Shown here: positions 1 to 9,108 of the stretch, piece after piece
Position numbering within the stretch: position 1 is the first letter of the stretch
Layout: the number at the start of each line of letters is the position of its first letter
DNA from: an uncultured Bacteroidales bacterium
Lineage (GTDB): Bacteria; Bacteroidota; Bacteroidia; Bacteroidales; UBA932
Assembly: GCA_934725575.1 (NCBI GenBank)
Contig: CAKVCK010000003.1
Span: 107,823-171,822 of the forward strand
Length of the DNA: 64,000 bases
Direction of reading: 5' to 3'
The notes under the pieces: model-generated
What the model saw: only the letters and a program-made list of their open reading frames with translations
Told to the model about the DNA's origin: nothing
Databases searched by the model: none
Program-made: the position numbers and the translations under genes

Positions 1-120
1 AGTCTCACCTGAATGCAGTCTGATGGGGACCCTCGTCAATGTGAAGCTATGACTTATGTGCCCTGGCTGTATGCGGGTGTTTGAATGATTCCTATATTCA
101 GAGACTTAACCAGTGATTGT

Positions 121-190
121 CTCGTTAAAAGAACGTCTCTTCTCGTTAAAGGAACGCGATTTTTTGATGAGCTCCACGTCAAAGGAACAA
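121..190. repeat. Three degenerate direct repeats upstream of the fimbrial promoter
   Basis: Copies at 121-135 and 142-156 share CTCGTTAAA, one variable base, then GAACG. A weaker copy (GTCAAAGGAACA) lies at 178-189. The first two are 21 bp apart, two helical turns, and all sit just upstream of the promoter at 207-238. They could be regulator sites for the fimbrial operon. This is inference from position and spacing. Confidence 0.4.
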
Positions 191-206
191 AAGGTAGAGC
201 GAAACG

Positions 207-238
207 TTTGGCAAATGCGTGGATTGACCTTATATTTG
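207..238 (+). promoter_or_regulatory. Bacteroidota-type promoter for the fimbrial operon
   Basis: TTTG at 207-210 is followed after 20 bases by TATATTTG at 231-238, matching the known -33 TTTG and -7 TAnnTTTG boxes. Transcription should start near 243-245, leaving a leader of about 65 bases before the first gene at 311. No comparable pair was seen between the later genes of the array, so this promoter probably serves the whole block. Confidence 0.65.
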
Positions 239-310
239 TACGATTAGAATTTTTCACTGATGGTGGGCTCCATCGGCAGTGAGCCAAACTCCTAAAATCT
301 TGTAAGTCTG

Positions 311-1078
311 ATGAAACGATCCCTCATTTGCAGCTGTGTGATGCTGGCAATGTCTTTTTTAACGGTTTCCGCTCAGAATGTCCCTAAGTCCTCTATGGGA
401 CAGGAATGGTTTGCCGGAATCAGTGGTGAGATCCCGTTTGGTCTCGACACATTCTCGTCATTCGGCTCCGATAAGACCAGGGCTGGATGGGGCGTGGGCG
501 TGTATGCCGGACGGAGATTCGGGAATGTGGTCTCCGCTGAGATCGCGCTGACTGCTGGCCGGATAAACCTCTCCGCCAGGGAATGCTGTGTGGAGCGTGG
601 CTATTGGCTTGGTTCTGACGGCATCCGCTATGAGGCTCCGGTTGTCGATATTCTTGGCTGGAACTATTCAGAACTCAAAAGTTCTGTCTCTCTTGCAAGG
701 ATGGACGCCAGAGTGAACGTGAATGTACTTGGTTTCTTCAGTGGAACAAAGGATGGCCCTTGGGCTGTGGAATTATCTCCGGCTCTTTCCGCGGTGTTCT
801 CCAAGGCCGAAATCGGTGTGATCGCCACAGGCGAGAACGTTGCGAAGAAAGACCCGTGCTGGAATTTAGGGGCCGGCGGTCGTGTTCAGGTCAGGAGATC
901 TTTGGGCGGGAATCTTGAAGTCTCTGCGTATTCCGGACTTACTTGCCTTGCGGGGAAGAGGTTCGACGCTATGCCGGAGCACCAGCACAATCGTGGTCTC
1001 CTTTGGGAGAACGGCATCAGGTTCGGTGTCAGATTCGGTACGGGAAGACAGACTGGTCGGTCAGTAGTAACAGAATAA
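311..1078 (+). CDS. Predicted outer membrane beta-barrel protein of the fimbrial locus
   Basis: A 255-residue protein with a cleavable signal peptide ending at about residue 21 (VSA-QN). The mature part alternates short hydrophobic/aromatic strands with polar turns and ends in an aromatic-rich strand (GIRFGVRFG), as outer membrane barrels do. No lipobox is present. It is the first gene after the promoter and lies 16 bases before a FimB/Mfa2-like gene. Proteins of this general type often open Bacteroidales fimbrial loci, where they may help display or anchor the fibre. That role is inferred from context; the exact family was not identified. Confidence 0.55.
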   Translation: MKRSLICSCVMLAMSFLTVSAQNVPKSSMGQEWFAGISGEIPFGLDTFSSFGSDKTRAGWGVGVYAGRRFGNVVSAEIALTAGRINLSARECCVERGYWLGSDGIRYEAPVVDILGWNYSELKSSVSLARMDARVNVNVLGFFSGTKDGPWAVELSPALSAVFSKAEIGVIATGENVAKKDPCWNLGAGGRVQVRRSLGGNLEVSAYSGLTCLAGKRFDAMPEHQHNRGLLWENGIRFGVRFGTGRQTGRSVVTE

Positions 1079-1094
1079 CTTTACGGATAAAAAG

Positions 1095-1988
1095 ATGGCA
1101 ATCAGGAAAAACATATTCATAGTGTCCTTGTTCTTTATGGCCGCGTTCTCTCTTCAGTCCTGTGGAAAGTTCCACACTGAGGAGAACGGTAGCGTCAGTG
1201 TGGCTTTGAGTTTTATTGATAAAGATGACAGGGACGAAGTGACAATTGACGACGCCAAACTTTGGATATTCAATGGCGATGGTGGTCTGGTGTGCGACCG
1301 TTCCTATCACTCAGCATCGGAACTTGCCCTCCAACGCTACTTTCTGGAGCCTGGCCGCTATCTCTTTGTCACTGCCGTGAATCTTGTGGACCCCTTCACG
1401 TGGACGGATCCGACTGTGAACGGCCAGGACCTTGTTTTCGGGCTGAAGGATCCTATCGCGTCTCCGTCTCACGCCCTGTACGGAGTGAACGAGGTCCTTG
1501 TTGAAAACGACAAAAGCTTGGTGGTCAATTCTGAAATCCGCCGGGTCCTGTCCGAACTCTCTGTCACGATATCCGGTGCTCCTGCCGGTTCAAGTGTCAA
1601 GGCGACAGTACGGTCCAACGCCTCAGGAGTATATCCTGGCAGAAAGGATGCAGATGGTCATTATGGCTTGGCTACAAACGATGAGGTCCGATCCATTATG
1701 TTCCCGGAGGTCCGTGAGGAGGGTGGTGTCATAGCCACACCGACCTTGCGCCTGATGCCTACAATCGGAAGAAGCGAATCAACGATAATATACCTTATCA
1801 TAACCCTTGCCGGCGGCAATGAACTCGAATGCGCCATTCTTGCTCCGCCAATGCGTCCGTCGGGAAAGTACATACTTACGCTGAAGTACGACGAGATGCG
1901 GGCGACTATGATCGTTGATCCTTACAAGATCAACGAATGGACCGAGGGGTGGGTGGTCAATGGTGAAATCCTCGACCCGGACGATTAA
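1095..1988 (+). CDS. FimB/Mfa2-like fimbrial anchor lipoprotein
   Basis: A 297-residue lipoprotein with lipobox LQSC (Cys23). The segment 'AKLWIFNGDGGLVCDRSY' and the later 'GRYLFVTAVNL' are typical of the FimB/Mfa2 family, which anchors type V pili to the outer membrane and ends fibre growth. Unlike the downstream pilins it has no Thr-Arg cleavage site near residue 45, which fits a subunit that stays lipid-anchored. It lies between the barrel protein and the first fimbrillin, with short gaps, so it is co-transcribed. Family-level call; no partner has been shown. Confidence 0.7.
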   Translation: MAIRKNIFIVSLFFMAAFSLQSCGKFHTEENGSVSVALSFIDKDDRDEVTIDDAKLWIFNGDGGLVCDRSYHSASELALQRYFLEPGRYLFVTAVNLVDPFTWTDPTVNGQDLVFGLKDPIASPSHALYGVNEVLVENDKSLVVNSEIRRVLSELSVTISGAPAGSSVKATVRSNASGVYPGRKDADGHYGLATNDEVRSIMFPEVREEGGVIATPTLRLMPTIGRSESTIIYLIITLAGGNELECAILAPPMRPSGKYILTLKYDEMRATMIVDPYKINEWTEGWVVNGEILDPDD

Positions 1989-2022
1989 TGAATATGCTTA
2001 CTGACGATTAATGAATATGCTT
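1980..2022 (+). repeat. 23-bp tandem duplication over the stop codon of the anchor gene
   Basis: A 20-base unit beginning GACGATTAATG occurs at 1980-1999 and again at 2003-2022. The first copy contains the last codon and the TAA stop of the anchor gene; the second lies in the untranslated gap. This looks like a recent slippage duplication between the anchor gene and P1. Confidence 0.8.
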
Positions 2023-2078
2023 GCGCACATCACCATGCGTTTAACAAACAGAAAATATTAACAAATAATTCTAAAAAA

Positions 2079-2993
2079 ATGAAAAAGACAATTCTTTTTG
2101 TCCTTGTCGGAGCTGCGGCTATGGCGTTGATCGGATGCAATAAGGCGCAGGATCAGACTCAGCAGCCCAAGTACATCACTGTCGCGACAAATATCGGTGG
2201 AATGACCCGTGTTGCGACATCCGCTGACGGCAGCCAGAGCTTTGAGATGAACGATGAGATCAGCATCTATGCCTGGACTGGCTCCAAGGATGTCGCGCCA
2301 TCCATCGCGGATAGGGTGGTTGACAATGCGATCAACAAGCTTGGCTCCGACAAGAAATGGGTGGCCACACCTCAGATGCTGTGGAAAAATATGAAAGATG
2401 AGCACTATTTCATCGGCGTTTACCCTAAGAATGCTGTATCGGTGGCTGATCTTTCCGCGGCGGACTACACTTTGAATGTGGGTGACCAAGAGGCCAGTGA
2501 CCTTCTCCTTGCGACAGAACTCGACGGAAAGGTCGCTGAGAACAATCCTGTGTCGCTTACGTTCGATCATATGATGGCCAAGGTGATCATCAAGCTTTCT
2601 TTCCGCAACCAGTGGGATGAGACCGGAAAGACTGTGGAGAAAGTCGAACTCAGGAATGTGGCTACTGAGGCCAAGGTCAACTATCTTACCAAGGTTGTCA
2701 CCTTCGGCTCGAACCGCGAGGCTGCACTTGCTCTTCCTGAGATCGTGACCGACACAAGATACGAATCCATCATCATCCCTCAGAGCGGAGTCAACACCAT
2801 TGTGGTTACCGTGAAGAGCGAGGGTAACAGCAAAGACTACACCTACACCAACACTACGGACTTCAACTTCGAGTCCGGCAAAGTGACAACCATCAACCTC
2901 ATTGTTGGCCGTAATCAAATCGATCTTGGCGATGTGATGATCAATAACTGGTTGCAGGGTGATGTCATTGATGACGGTGAGGCTCTTGACTAA
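2079..2993 (+). CDS. Fimbrillin family lipoprotein P1
   Basis: A 304-residue type V pilin-like lipoprotein: lipobox LIGC (Cys20) and a Thr-Arg site at Arg44 (GGMTR), where trypsin-like proteases cleave related pilins before assembly. The 'WxxxxQMLWKN' segment and the C-terminal 'VMINNW' strand are shared with its neighbours. It stands first in the array after the anchor gene and belongs to none of the three repeated classes, so it may be the main shaft subunit. The gap before it (1989-2078) is AT-rich, as expected for a strong Bacteroidota translation start. The shaft role is inferred from position. Confidence 0.75.
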   Translation: MKKTILFVLVGAAAMALIGCNKAQDQTQQPKYITVATNIGGMTRVATSADGSQSFEMNDEISIYAWTGSKDVAPSIADRVVDNAINKLGSDKKWVATPQMLWKNMKDEHYFIGVYPKNAVSVADLSAADYTLNVGDQEASDLLLATELDGKVAENNPVSLTFDHMMAKVIIKLSFRNQWDETGKTVEKVELRNVATEAKVNYLTKVVTFGSNREAALALPEIVTDTRYESIIIPQSGVNTIVVTVKSEGNSKDYTYTNTTDFNFESGKVTTINLIVGRNQIDLGDVMINNWLQGDVIDDGEALD

Positions 2994-3014
2994 TCAACGA
3001 CAAGACTTGCGATA

Positions 3015-3977
3015 ATGAGGAACAACGGCTCGATATTCATTCTGGCGGTGTTTGCTGCGTTCGCCATCGGATGCAGCAAGGCTTCCGCTCCCGAGGCACA
3101 GTTCGACCCTGTGGTCCGCGTCGCCCCGGAGGTGGCCCCGCAGACCAGAGGTTCCTACTCTACGGAGACTCTCAAGGAGTTTGACCTTTTCATCCATAGC
3201 GAGAACAGCAAGTACTCCTACACCAACACCAAGTTCACCAGGAACGGGTCGGGTGAATGGGAGCCTGCCAGACAGATGCTTTGGGAGGGAAAGAACAGAA
3301 AATTCAAATTCCTTGCTGTGGCACCTCCGCTTGCGACATCCGGACATTCTCTCACGGATGACCCTGTCTTCGAGTTTACTGTGGAGTCAGTTCAGACTGC
3401 CGGGAGCAAAGCCTCCGACCTTCTTTGGGCGGGTCAAGGAAAAGATGGTATTACCCCGGCTGATGAAGAATATTTCAATGACGGGAAATTCTGTTTTAAA
3501 TTTGAACATACCCTTTCTCTTCTGAAAGTTAAGCTTACCCTCGGTACGGAGTTCAACCATAGCGGCGTTCCGGAGAACAATCCTGTCAGTGAGCTGAAGA
3601 TAAACGGATTCAAACCGACAGTCAAGGTGGGTTATGCGACTCTGATGCCATCGGGCAATCCAACCGAAATCCAGGCTTACCAGACCGCTGATGGCTGGAA
3701 GAAAGCTGATGACAAGACCAAGAACTGCGAGGTCACTTTTGAGTGCATCGTAGTGCCGCAGAGTATGGATGAGTTCACGGTGAATTTCGTCTGTGGCGGC
3801 AAACCTTACACATACACTGCCGATCTGAAAGACGCGGATGGGAAATCGTTCATATTCAAGCCAAGCAATTCCTACACCCTCCCTCTCACTGTCGGCAAGG
3901 ATGAGGTCATCTTGGACGATGAGATCACAGTGACTGAATGGGGCGATGGTGGAACTTCAAGCGTTGAAACAGACTAA
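3015..3977 (+). CDS. Fimbrillin family lipoprotein P2 (class C)
   Basis: A 320-residue pilin-like lipoprotein with lipobox AIGC (Cys20) and cleavage-type Arg45 in 'QTRGSYSTE'. Class C features: 'EFDLFIHS', 'YSYTNTKF', 'QMLWEGK', 'FEVESVQ'-like, 'FNHSGVPENNP', a 'FECIVVPQ' strand, and an end in 'WGDGG...ETD'. It has no GLUG domain. It sits 21 bases after P1 and 3 bases before P3, in the same transcript. Predicted to be an exported subunit of a surface fibre. P5 and P7 are full paralogues and P9 is a remnant of the same class. Confidence 0.75.
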   Translation: MRNNGSIFILAVFAAFAIGCSKASAPEAQFDPVVRVAPEVAPQTRGSYSTETLKEFDLFIHSENSKYSYTNTKFTRNGSGEWEPARQMLWEGKNRKFKFLAVAPPLATSGHSLTDDPVFEFTVESVQTAGSKASDLLWAGQGKDGITPADEEYFNDGKFCFKFEHTLSLLKVKLTLGTEFNHSGVPENNPVSELKINGFKPTVKVGYATLMPSGNPTEIQAYQTADGWKKADDKTKNCEVTFECIVVPQSMDEFTVNFVCGGKPYTYTADLKDADGKSFIFKPSNSYTLPLTVGKDEVILDDEITVTEWGDGGTSSVETD

Positions 3978-3980
3978 TTT

Positions 3981-6014
3981 ATGAAGAGATTATATTCATT
4001 GGCGGCTGTTGCGCTCCTGACCCTCGCCGCTTGCAATAAGGCAGAAATGCCGGGCTACCTCTCCGATCCCGATGCCGTGCGCATCGAGGCCGCTGTGGGT
4101 GTCATTACAAGAAGCAATCCTCTCGGCAATGTTGACGAGCAGAGGAAATTCAACGAAGGCGACCGCATTGCCGTCACCAACGCCGGCAAGACCGTGGTCT
4201 ACAAACTCCAGAACGGCACTTGGGCCCCCGAGAACTCCAGTGAGTACCTCAAGTGGGACAAGAGTAACCTCTATTTTACCGCAAAATATCCTGCGGGTTA
4301 CACCACGCTTCCTGCTGACCAGTCCACTTTAGCCAAACTGGCCTTAGCGGATGATATGTATGTTCATTCGAGCAGGAGTGAAATTCCGGAGGATCGCATC
4401 TTGTCCGTCAAGTTGGGCCGTCAAAACGCCCTCGTGAAGATCAAGATCGCCGGGTACCTGGACCAGTATGACAAGGATGTCAACAAGATCAATTTTGTCA
4501 CAATAGGCCAAGGCAGTACTTGGGGCGGAACAGATAGGTTGTATATGGTAGAAAAACCACTTGTTCAGGATGCTGACGGGAAAATAATTGAGGATGAGAC
4601 CTTCAGTGCAGGTACTGTTGGCTACACTTATTCCGGAATTGTTTGTCCGAATGAAAGCCGGAATGACAATTTGAGGTTTATTTATCTTCAAGTATCAGAT
4701 AAAACAAAACCGGAACAACTTGAGGTCAAAGGTGTCCCGGAACTCAAGGCTCGCCACGCCTACACCTTCGAGCTCTATGTCGGCAAGGAGTCCGTCAAGA
4801 TCGGCAACGTCTCTGTGAATGAGTGGACAACCGGTGACCCACTGTCTGATGGCGAGACTGACGCGGTTGACACCTGGGACGGCCAGACCACCGAGGCCTT
4901 CGCTGTCAAAGATGCTGCCGGCAATGATCTCGGCAAAGCCGAGACCAACCCTATCCTCATCAACAACTGCGCCCAGCTCGCCTACCTCGCCCAGAAGGTA
5001 AACGCTGGCGAAAGGTTCAGCGGCAAGTTCTTCAAACTTATGGACGACATCAATCTTGCGGGATATTCATGGACTCCTATCGGAGTGGGGAATTTGGCGG
5101 AATCCTCGCATTTCAGCGGTGATTTCGATGGCGATGGCCACGAGATAATGGGATTGAAAGTGGATAATCAGAGGTCTCCTTTTTTGGGATTGTTTGGAAC
5201 CATCAGCGGAGCAACCGTAAAGAATCTCAAGATTTCTTCCGCGGAAATCAGCTCACAAGGAGATTATGGTGCAATTCTTTGCGGAATCGCGTCTGGCTCG
5301 ACCTTCTCTGGCTGCACTGTCAGCGGCAATGTCAAAAACATAGAAAAGTATGCGGGCGGTGTTGTGGGCCAGCTTATTGGAAAATCAGTCATGGAGAATT
5401 GCACTGCTGATGTCAAGTTGAACGGTAAATTGTACGTCGGCGGTCTCAGCGGCTACATTTACGAGAGTGATATCTCGGAATGCACTGTTATGGCGGGAAG
5501 CACTATGGGAGTGAGTGTTGATGGGAATACAACTGAGTATCCGTGTGTGGGTGGACTTGTAGGATTTATTCAAGGTTCAAATTCTACTATCAAAAAATGC
5601 ATCACCTATGCCACCGTTTCTGGACTTGGTAAAGTTGGAGGGGCGTTCGGTCATGTTGAAGCTGCTGGTGGTCATAAAATCTCCGACTGCACTGTGCTTG
5701 GCGATGTCGCCGTCTCTGTGGTGCCCGATTTTATCACTGATGCTTATCAAGGAATAGGAGGATTTGCCGGTTGTCTTGCCGGCGGAAATGTGGCAGAAAG
5801 TAAATTCAGCAATTGTGGAGTCAACGGAACAGTCGGCAAGGTTAACGGTGAATCTTTCACCAAAGGCAGCATCTACGGTGCTTTCATCGGACACGACGGC
5901 AGCATTGCAACCTTCACCGACTGCTGGTACAACGCCGACAAGACAGGTGAACTCGATGCCATAGGTGATAATCAGACAAAGACTGGAATCACAGCAAAGA
6001 ATTTAGGAAAATGA
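3981..6014 (+). CDS. Fimbrillin-GLUG fusion lipoprotein P3 (class A, candidate tip adhesin)
   Basis: A 677-residue protein with two parts. Residues 1-285 are a class A fimbrillin: lipobox LAAC (Cys18), Arg44 in 'TRSNPLG', and a closing strand 'VSVNEW'. From about residue 295 ('VDTWDGQT') a linker leads to 'AQLAYLAQKVN', 'FKLMDDINLAG', 'WTPIG' and 'FDGDGHEI', followed by repeated GLUG-type units such as 'GLFGTISGATVKNLKI', 'GGVVGQL' and 'GGLSGYI'. GLUG repeats occur in bacterial surface adhesins. A pilin head with a long C-terminal beta-helical domain suits a fibre tip, but that is inference. The stop overlaps the P4 start (ATGA). Confidence 0.75.
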   Translation: MKRLYSLAAVALLTLAACNKAEMPGYLSDPDAVRIEAAVGVITRSNPLGNVDEQRKFNEGDRIAVTNAGKTVVYKLQNGTWAPENSSEYLKWDKSNLYFTAKYPAGYTTLPADQSTLAKLALADDMYVHSSRSEIPEDRILSVKLGRQNALVKIKIAGYLDQYDKDVNKINFVTIGQGSTWGGTDRLYMVEKPLVQDADGKIIEDETFSAGTVGYTYSGIVCPNESRNDNLRFIYLQVSDKTKPEQLEVKGVPELKARHAYTFELYVGKESVKIGNVSVNEWTTGDPLSDGETDAVDTWDGQTTEAFAVKDAAGNDLGKAETNPILINNCAQLAYLAQKVNAGERFSGKFFKLMDDINLAGYSWTPIGVGNLAESSHFSGDFDGDGHEIMGLKVDNQRSPFLGLFGTISGATVKNLKISSAEISSQGDYGAILCGIASGSTFSGCTVSGNVKNIEKYAGGVVGQLIGKSVMENCTADVKLNGKLYVGGLSGYIYESDISECTVMAGSTMGVSVDGNTTEYPCVGGLVGFIQGSNSTIKKCITYATVSGLGKVGGAFGHVEAAGGHKISDCTVLGDVAVSVVPDFITDAYQGIGGFAGCLAGGNVAESKFSNCGVNGTVGKVNGESFTKGSIYGAFIGHDGSIATFTDCWYNADKTGELDAIGDNQTKTGITAKNLGK

Positions 6015-8086
6015 TACGTAATATAAAGAATATAGGATCCTTCTCCACTTTTGTGGCCCTTGCGCTGGCGTTAGCCGGGTGCAACAAGATGGTGGCTCCG
6101 GAGACGGTGACCGGCTTCCCGGAGGACGGGGTGGTGCGCATAGCCGCCACGGCCGGTGAGCCGCAGACCCGCGCGGATGGCCGCGAATATGACGGATCCA
6201 CACTTGGGCTGTTCATCGATTATGGGTCCGGAACCGAAAACGCCAGGTACACCCATTCCAATGTGAAATGGACCAATGGCACAGATGGTTGGACTCCGGA
6301 GAAGCAGATGCTTTGGAAAAACTCCAAGACCTCTGCCGACATTTATGCCTATGCCCCTTATATTGACGGAGCGGCTGATGCAAAGAATCTGGTGTTCTCC
6401 ATTCCTGCCGATCAGTCTGCCGGGATAACGGCTGCGGATCTGGTAAGTTGGGGACAGGCCGGTTTCGCCCCGAACAGTGAAAATCAAAACTTTGTTGATG
6501 GGAAAATCATTATTTCCTTCTCCCACCGCCTTGTTAAGATGATCTTCAATTTCGGGATGGGTAATCAATTCGGCTCGGATGTTACAGTCAAGGAGGTTGT
6601 GCTTCTCGGCACGGCTTCCAAAGTGCTCTGCGATGCCACCATTGATAGGAATCCGGCAGTGACCGCTTCCCCTGATGCTTCCAGCCTGGACATAATTCTC
6701 CACAAACTGGACGACCTTAAGTACGAAGCGGTTTTCTTCCCTGGCAAGGGGCAGGAAAAGGGCGCCAAGATGTTAAAAGTCACTATGTCCGACGGCACTG
6801 TCCTCTTCTACACCGTGCCGGGCGGAGGACTTGTTTCCAGTGGCCTTATGCCTGGCTCCGCCTACACGATGACGATGCGTTTGGGCAAGGACAAGGTCGA
6901 GCTTGCCAAGGACGGCATCACCGTGGGTGAGTGGGGTAATTCAGGTTCTCTTACGGGCAGTGAAGCGGATGTCGATCCTAAAGCTGATGTCTGGGACGGG
7001 AAGACCGTTACGCCTTTCAGTACAGGTGACTCGGAGAATCCACTCGGAGATTCGGAGGCCACGCCTATACTCATAGAAAACGCCGCCCAGCTGGCCTACC
7101 TCGCAGAGCAGGTGAACGGCGGAAATACTTATCAAGGGAAATATTTCAAACTCGCAAAGGACATAGCCCTTGCCAACAAGCCGTGGACCCCGATAGGAGC
7201 AGAAGTTTTTCAGAAAGAGTTCAAGGGCAATTTTGACGGTGGCGGTCACACGATATACGGACTGAAAGTTAAAGGAGCTGGACTTTTTGGCTATGTCAAC
7301 GGGCCTTTCTCGGGTGGCACTAAAAGGACTTATATCAAGGATGTGAAGATTTCAGGCGCCGATGTCACGAGCGAAACCGCTCACTCTGGAATCCTGTGCG
7401 GAGCAGTGGGGAATGTGAAGATCTCCGGCGTTGATGTCAGCGGTACTATAATCGGAGAGAAAGATAATTGTGGTGGTATTGTCGGTTACATTACCAATTC
7501 GGAAATCAGCAATTGCAATGCGAGAGCCAAAGTGACGGGCGTAAAGTATGTCGGTGGGCTTTGCGGATATTTATATGAAAGTGAGGTGTCTTCCTGTTCT
7601 GTCTCTTCCGGAGAAATTGCGGGTGAAAGTTATAATATAGGGGGGCTTTTCGGAAGAATTCATAGCAAATGTACTGTGCAGGAATGCACAGTGGATGCCA
7701 CAGTAAAGGGTAAGCGAGTTGGTGGTCTGTTCGGATCTGTCTACATCCCTATGGATGAGAATATCCACATTCTCAAAAATTGTATTATGACAGGGACAAT
7801 CACTGTAATGAAGGATGAAAAAGGGCAAGAACAAGGCGGAGGTCTTGTAGGCGCACTGGAAGGCAAAAGCCAGTTCGAGAATTGCGGCTTCGACGGGACC
7901 ATCGTGAAAGAAGAGGGTGTGGATGCCAATAAAGTAAAAGTAGGTGCAGCGATCGGCATTGACGACAGCGGCGAATGTACATTCACCGGCTGCTGGTACA
8001 ACGCCGACAAGACCACTGGACTTTACAAACTCGGAAGTACAAAGAATCCGAATGCGGACTATTCTGGCATCCAGCCAAAATATTAA
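6011..8086 (+). CDS. Fimbrillin-GLUG fusion lipoprotein P4 (class B, candidate tip adhesin)
   Basis: A 691-residue class B fimbrillin fused to a GLUG domain. Lipobox LAGC (Cys24); cleavage-type Arg54 in 'PQTRADG'; class B hallmarks 'STLGLFIDYGSG', 'QMLWKNSKT', 'IPADQSAG', 'SHRLVKMIFNF' and 'LRLGKDKVEL'. After 'ITVGEW' and a linker with 'DVWDGKT' come 'AQLAYLAEQVN', 'KYFKLAKDIALA', 'WTPIG', 'FDGGGHTI' and several 'GGxxGxx' GLUG units. The last 25 residues share 'CWYNADKT' with P3, so the two tails have a common origin. The start ATG overlaps the P3 stop, implying coupled translation and perhaps a P3-P4 pair in the fibre. Confidence 0.75.
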   Translation: MIRNIKNIGSFSTFVALALALAGCNKMVAPETVTGFPEDGVVRIAATAGEPQTRADGREYDGSTLGLFIDYGSGTENARYTHSNVKWTNGTDGWTPEKQMLWKNSKTSADIYAYAPYIDGAADAKNLVFSIPADQSAGITAADLVSWGQAGFAPNSENQNFVDGKIIISFSHRLVKMIFNFGMGNQFGSDVTVKEVVLLGTASKVLCDATIDRNPAVTASPDASSLDIILHKLDDLKYEAVFFPGKGQEKGAKMLKVTMSDGTVLFYTVPGGGLVSSGLMPGSAYTMTMRLGKDKVELAKDGITVGEWGNSGSLTGSEADVDPKADVWDGKTVTPFSTGDSENPLGDSEATPILIENAAQLAYLAEQVNGGNTYQGKYFKLAKDIALANKPWTPIGAEVFQKEFKGNFDGGGHTIYGLKVKGAGLFGYVNGPFSGGTKRTYIKDVKISGADVTSETAHSGILCGAVGNVKISGVDVSGTIIGEKDNCGGIVGYITNSEISNCNARAKVTGVKYVGGLCGYLYESEVSSCSVSSGEIAGESYNIGGLFGRIHSKCTVQECTVDATVKGKRVGGLFGSVYIPMDENIHILKNCIMTGTITVMKDEKGQEQGGGLVGALEGKSQFENCGFDGTIVKEEGVDANKVKVGAAIGIDDSGECTFTGCWYNADKTTGLYKLGSTKNPNADYSGIQPKY

Positions 8087-8091
8087 GGGAA

Positions 8092-9105
8092 ATGACAAAC
8101 AATTCAACAATATTCTCAGCCTATGCCGCGGCCCTGCTGATCCTCTTGGGAGGATGCGGCAAGCACGAGGTGGCTCCGGGCCCGTCATCGGACAATCTGG
8201 TCATCCGTGTCAGCCCTGAGGTGACAGCTATGACCAGAGGCTATCACGAAGAGGTAGGGACAATCAATGATTTCGACTTGTGGATTCATAACCGTTCCAA
8301 CAGCAGATACTCCTACCCTAACACTCGCTTTACCCTTAATGGAACCGAGTGGACTCCGGAGTCAATGATGCTTTGGGAAAGCAAGAGCGCGGTCGTGGAT
8401 TTCCTTGCGGTTTCTCCTTCACTTCCGACAAGGAATCTTTCTCTTGACACATCCAAGGACAACTCCATCTTTGAATTCGAGGTGGAATCCGTGCAGACCG
8501 AGGACAGCCGGAAGTCTGACCTGTTGACTTACAGCGGGTACGGCTACAGCCTGTCCGGTGACAGTAACGGTGAGAAGAAAATACCGGTGGACGATGCCGG
8601 GAAGATGATAATCAACTTCTCCCACGCCCTCACCCTTTTTCAGGTAGAATTGACTTTCGGCACGGAATTCAACCACAACGGAGTCCCGAAGGAATGTCCG
8701 ATCTCCAAACTGACTGTCAGCGGAACCGTTCTGGAAGGAGAATATGTTTGGGTTAGAGAAAGTGATACGTTTGAGGTGAAGAAAAAAAGCGGAGTCGCAC
8801 CTTCCGCAATCACGGCCTATCGGAAATTATGGACACCTGCCGAAAGCACGACCGGAAGATGCCAGTCCGTGTACGAGTGCATATTCATTCCACAGGAGGT
8901 GGTTAATATGAAGATTGATTTTATGTTGAACGGGAAACCTTACACATACACTCATAATGGTCGTATTACCCCTAGTGGCGGCGGCCAATCGATGGTCCTT
9001 CCGCTAATAGTCGGCAAGGACGAGGTCCTCTTGGGCGGTGAGATCACCGCGAAGCCTTGGGTGGCCGGTAACGGTGAAAATGGTGAAGATATTGAAACTG
9101 ACTAA
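8092..9105 (+). CDS. Fimbrillin family lipoprotein P5 (class C)
   Basis: A 337-residue pilin-like lipoprotein. The ATG at 8092 was chosen because it gives a proper signal with lipobox LGGC (Cys22); an earlier in-frame start would overlap P4 and spoil the signal. Class C marks: Arg49 in 'AMTRGYHEE', 'DFDLWIHN', 'YSYPNTRF', 'FEFEVESVQTEDS', 'FNHNGVPKECP', 'YECIFIPQ', end '...IETD'. No GLUG domain. It begins 5 bases after P4 and stops 3 bases before P6, so it belongs to the same transcript. Confidence 0.75.
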   Translation: MTNNSTIFSAYAAALLILLGGCGKHEVAPGPSSDNLVIRVSPEVTAMTRGYHEEVGTINDFDLWIHNRSNSRYSYPNTRFTLNGTEWTPESMMLWESKSAVVDFLAVSPSLPTRNLSLDTSKDNSIFEFEVESVQTEDSRKSDLLTYSGYGYSLSGDSNGEKKIPVDDAGKMIINFSHALTLFQVELTFGTEFNHNGVPKECPISKLTVSGTVLEGEYVWVRESDTFEVKKKSGVAPSAITAYRKLWTPAESTTGRCQSVYECIFIPQEVVNMKIDFMLNGKPYTYTHNGRITPSGGGQSMVLPLIVGKDEVLLGGEITAKPWVAGNGENGEDIETD

Positions 9106-9108
9106 TAT

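Noticed and set aside
121..190. CRISPR-like repeats
   Set aside because: Only two or three degenerate 15-base units with 6- to 20-base spacing, no cas genes and no leader.
54..287. Short open frames on both strands in the first 300 bases
   Set aside because: They overlap each other, the direct repeats and the fimbrial promoter, and show no signal, motif or start context.
1..310. Possible invertible promoter controlling the fimbrial operon
   Set aside because: Bacteroidales often use invertible promoters, but no inverted repeat pair flanks the promoter at 207-238 and no invertase gene is present.
2058..2918. Long open frame opposite pilin P1
   Set aside because: It mirrors the codon pattern of P1 and encodes a His/Val/Arg-rich sequence without any family resemblance. 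P1 has a lipobox and clear paralogues.
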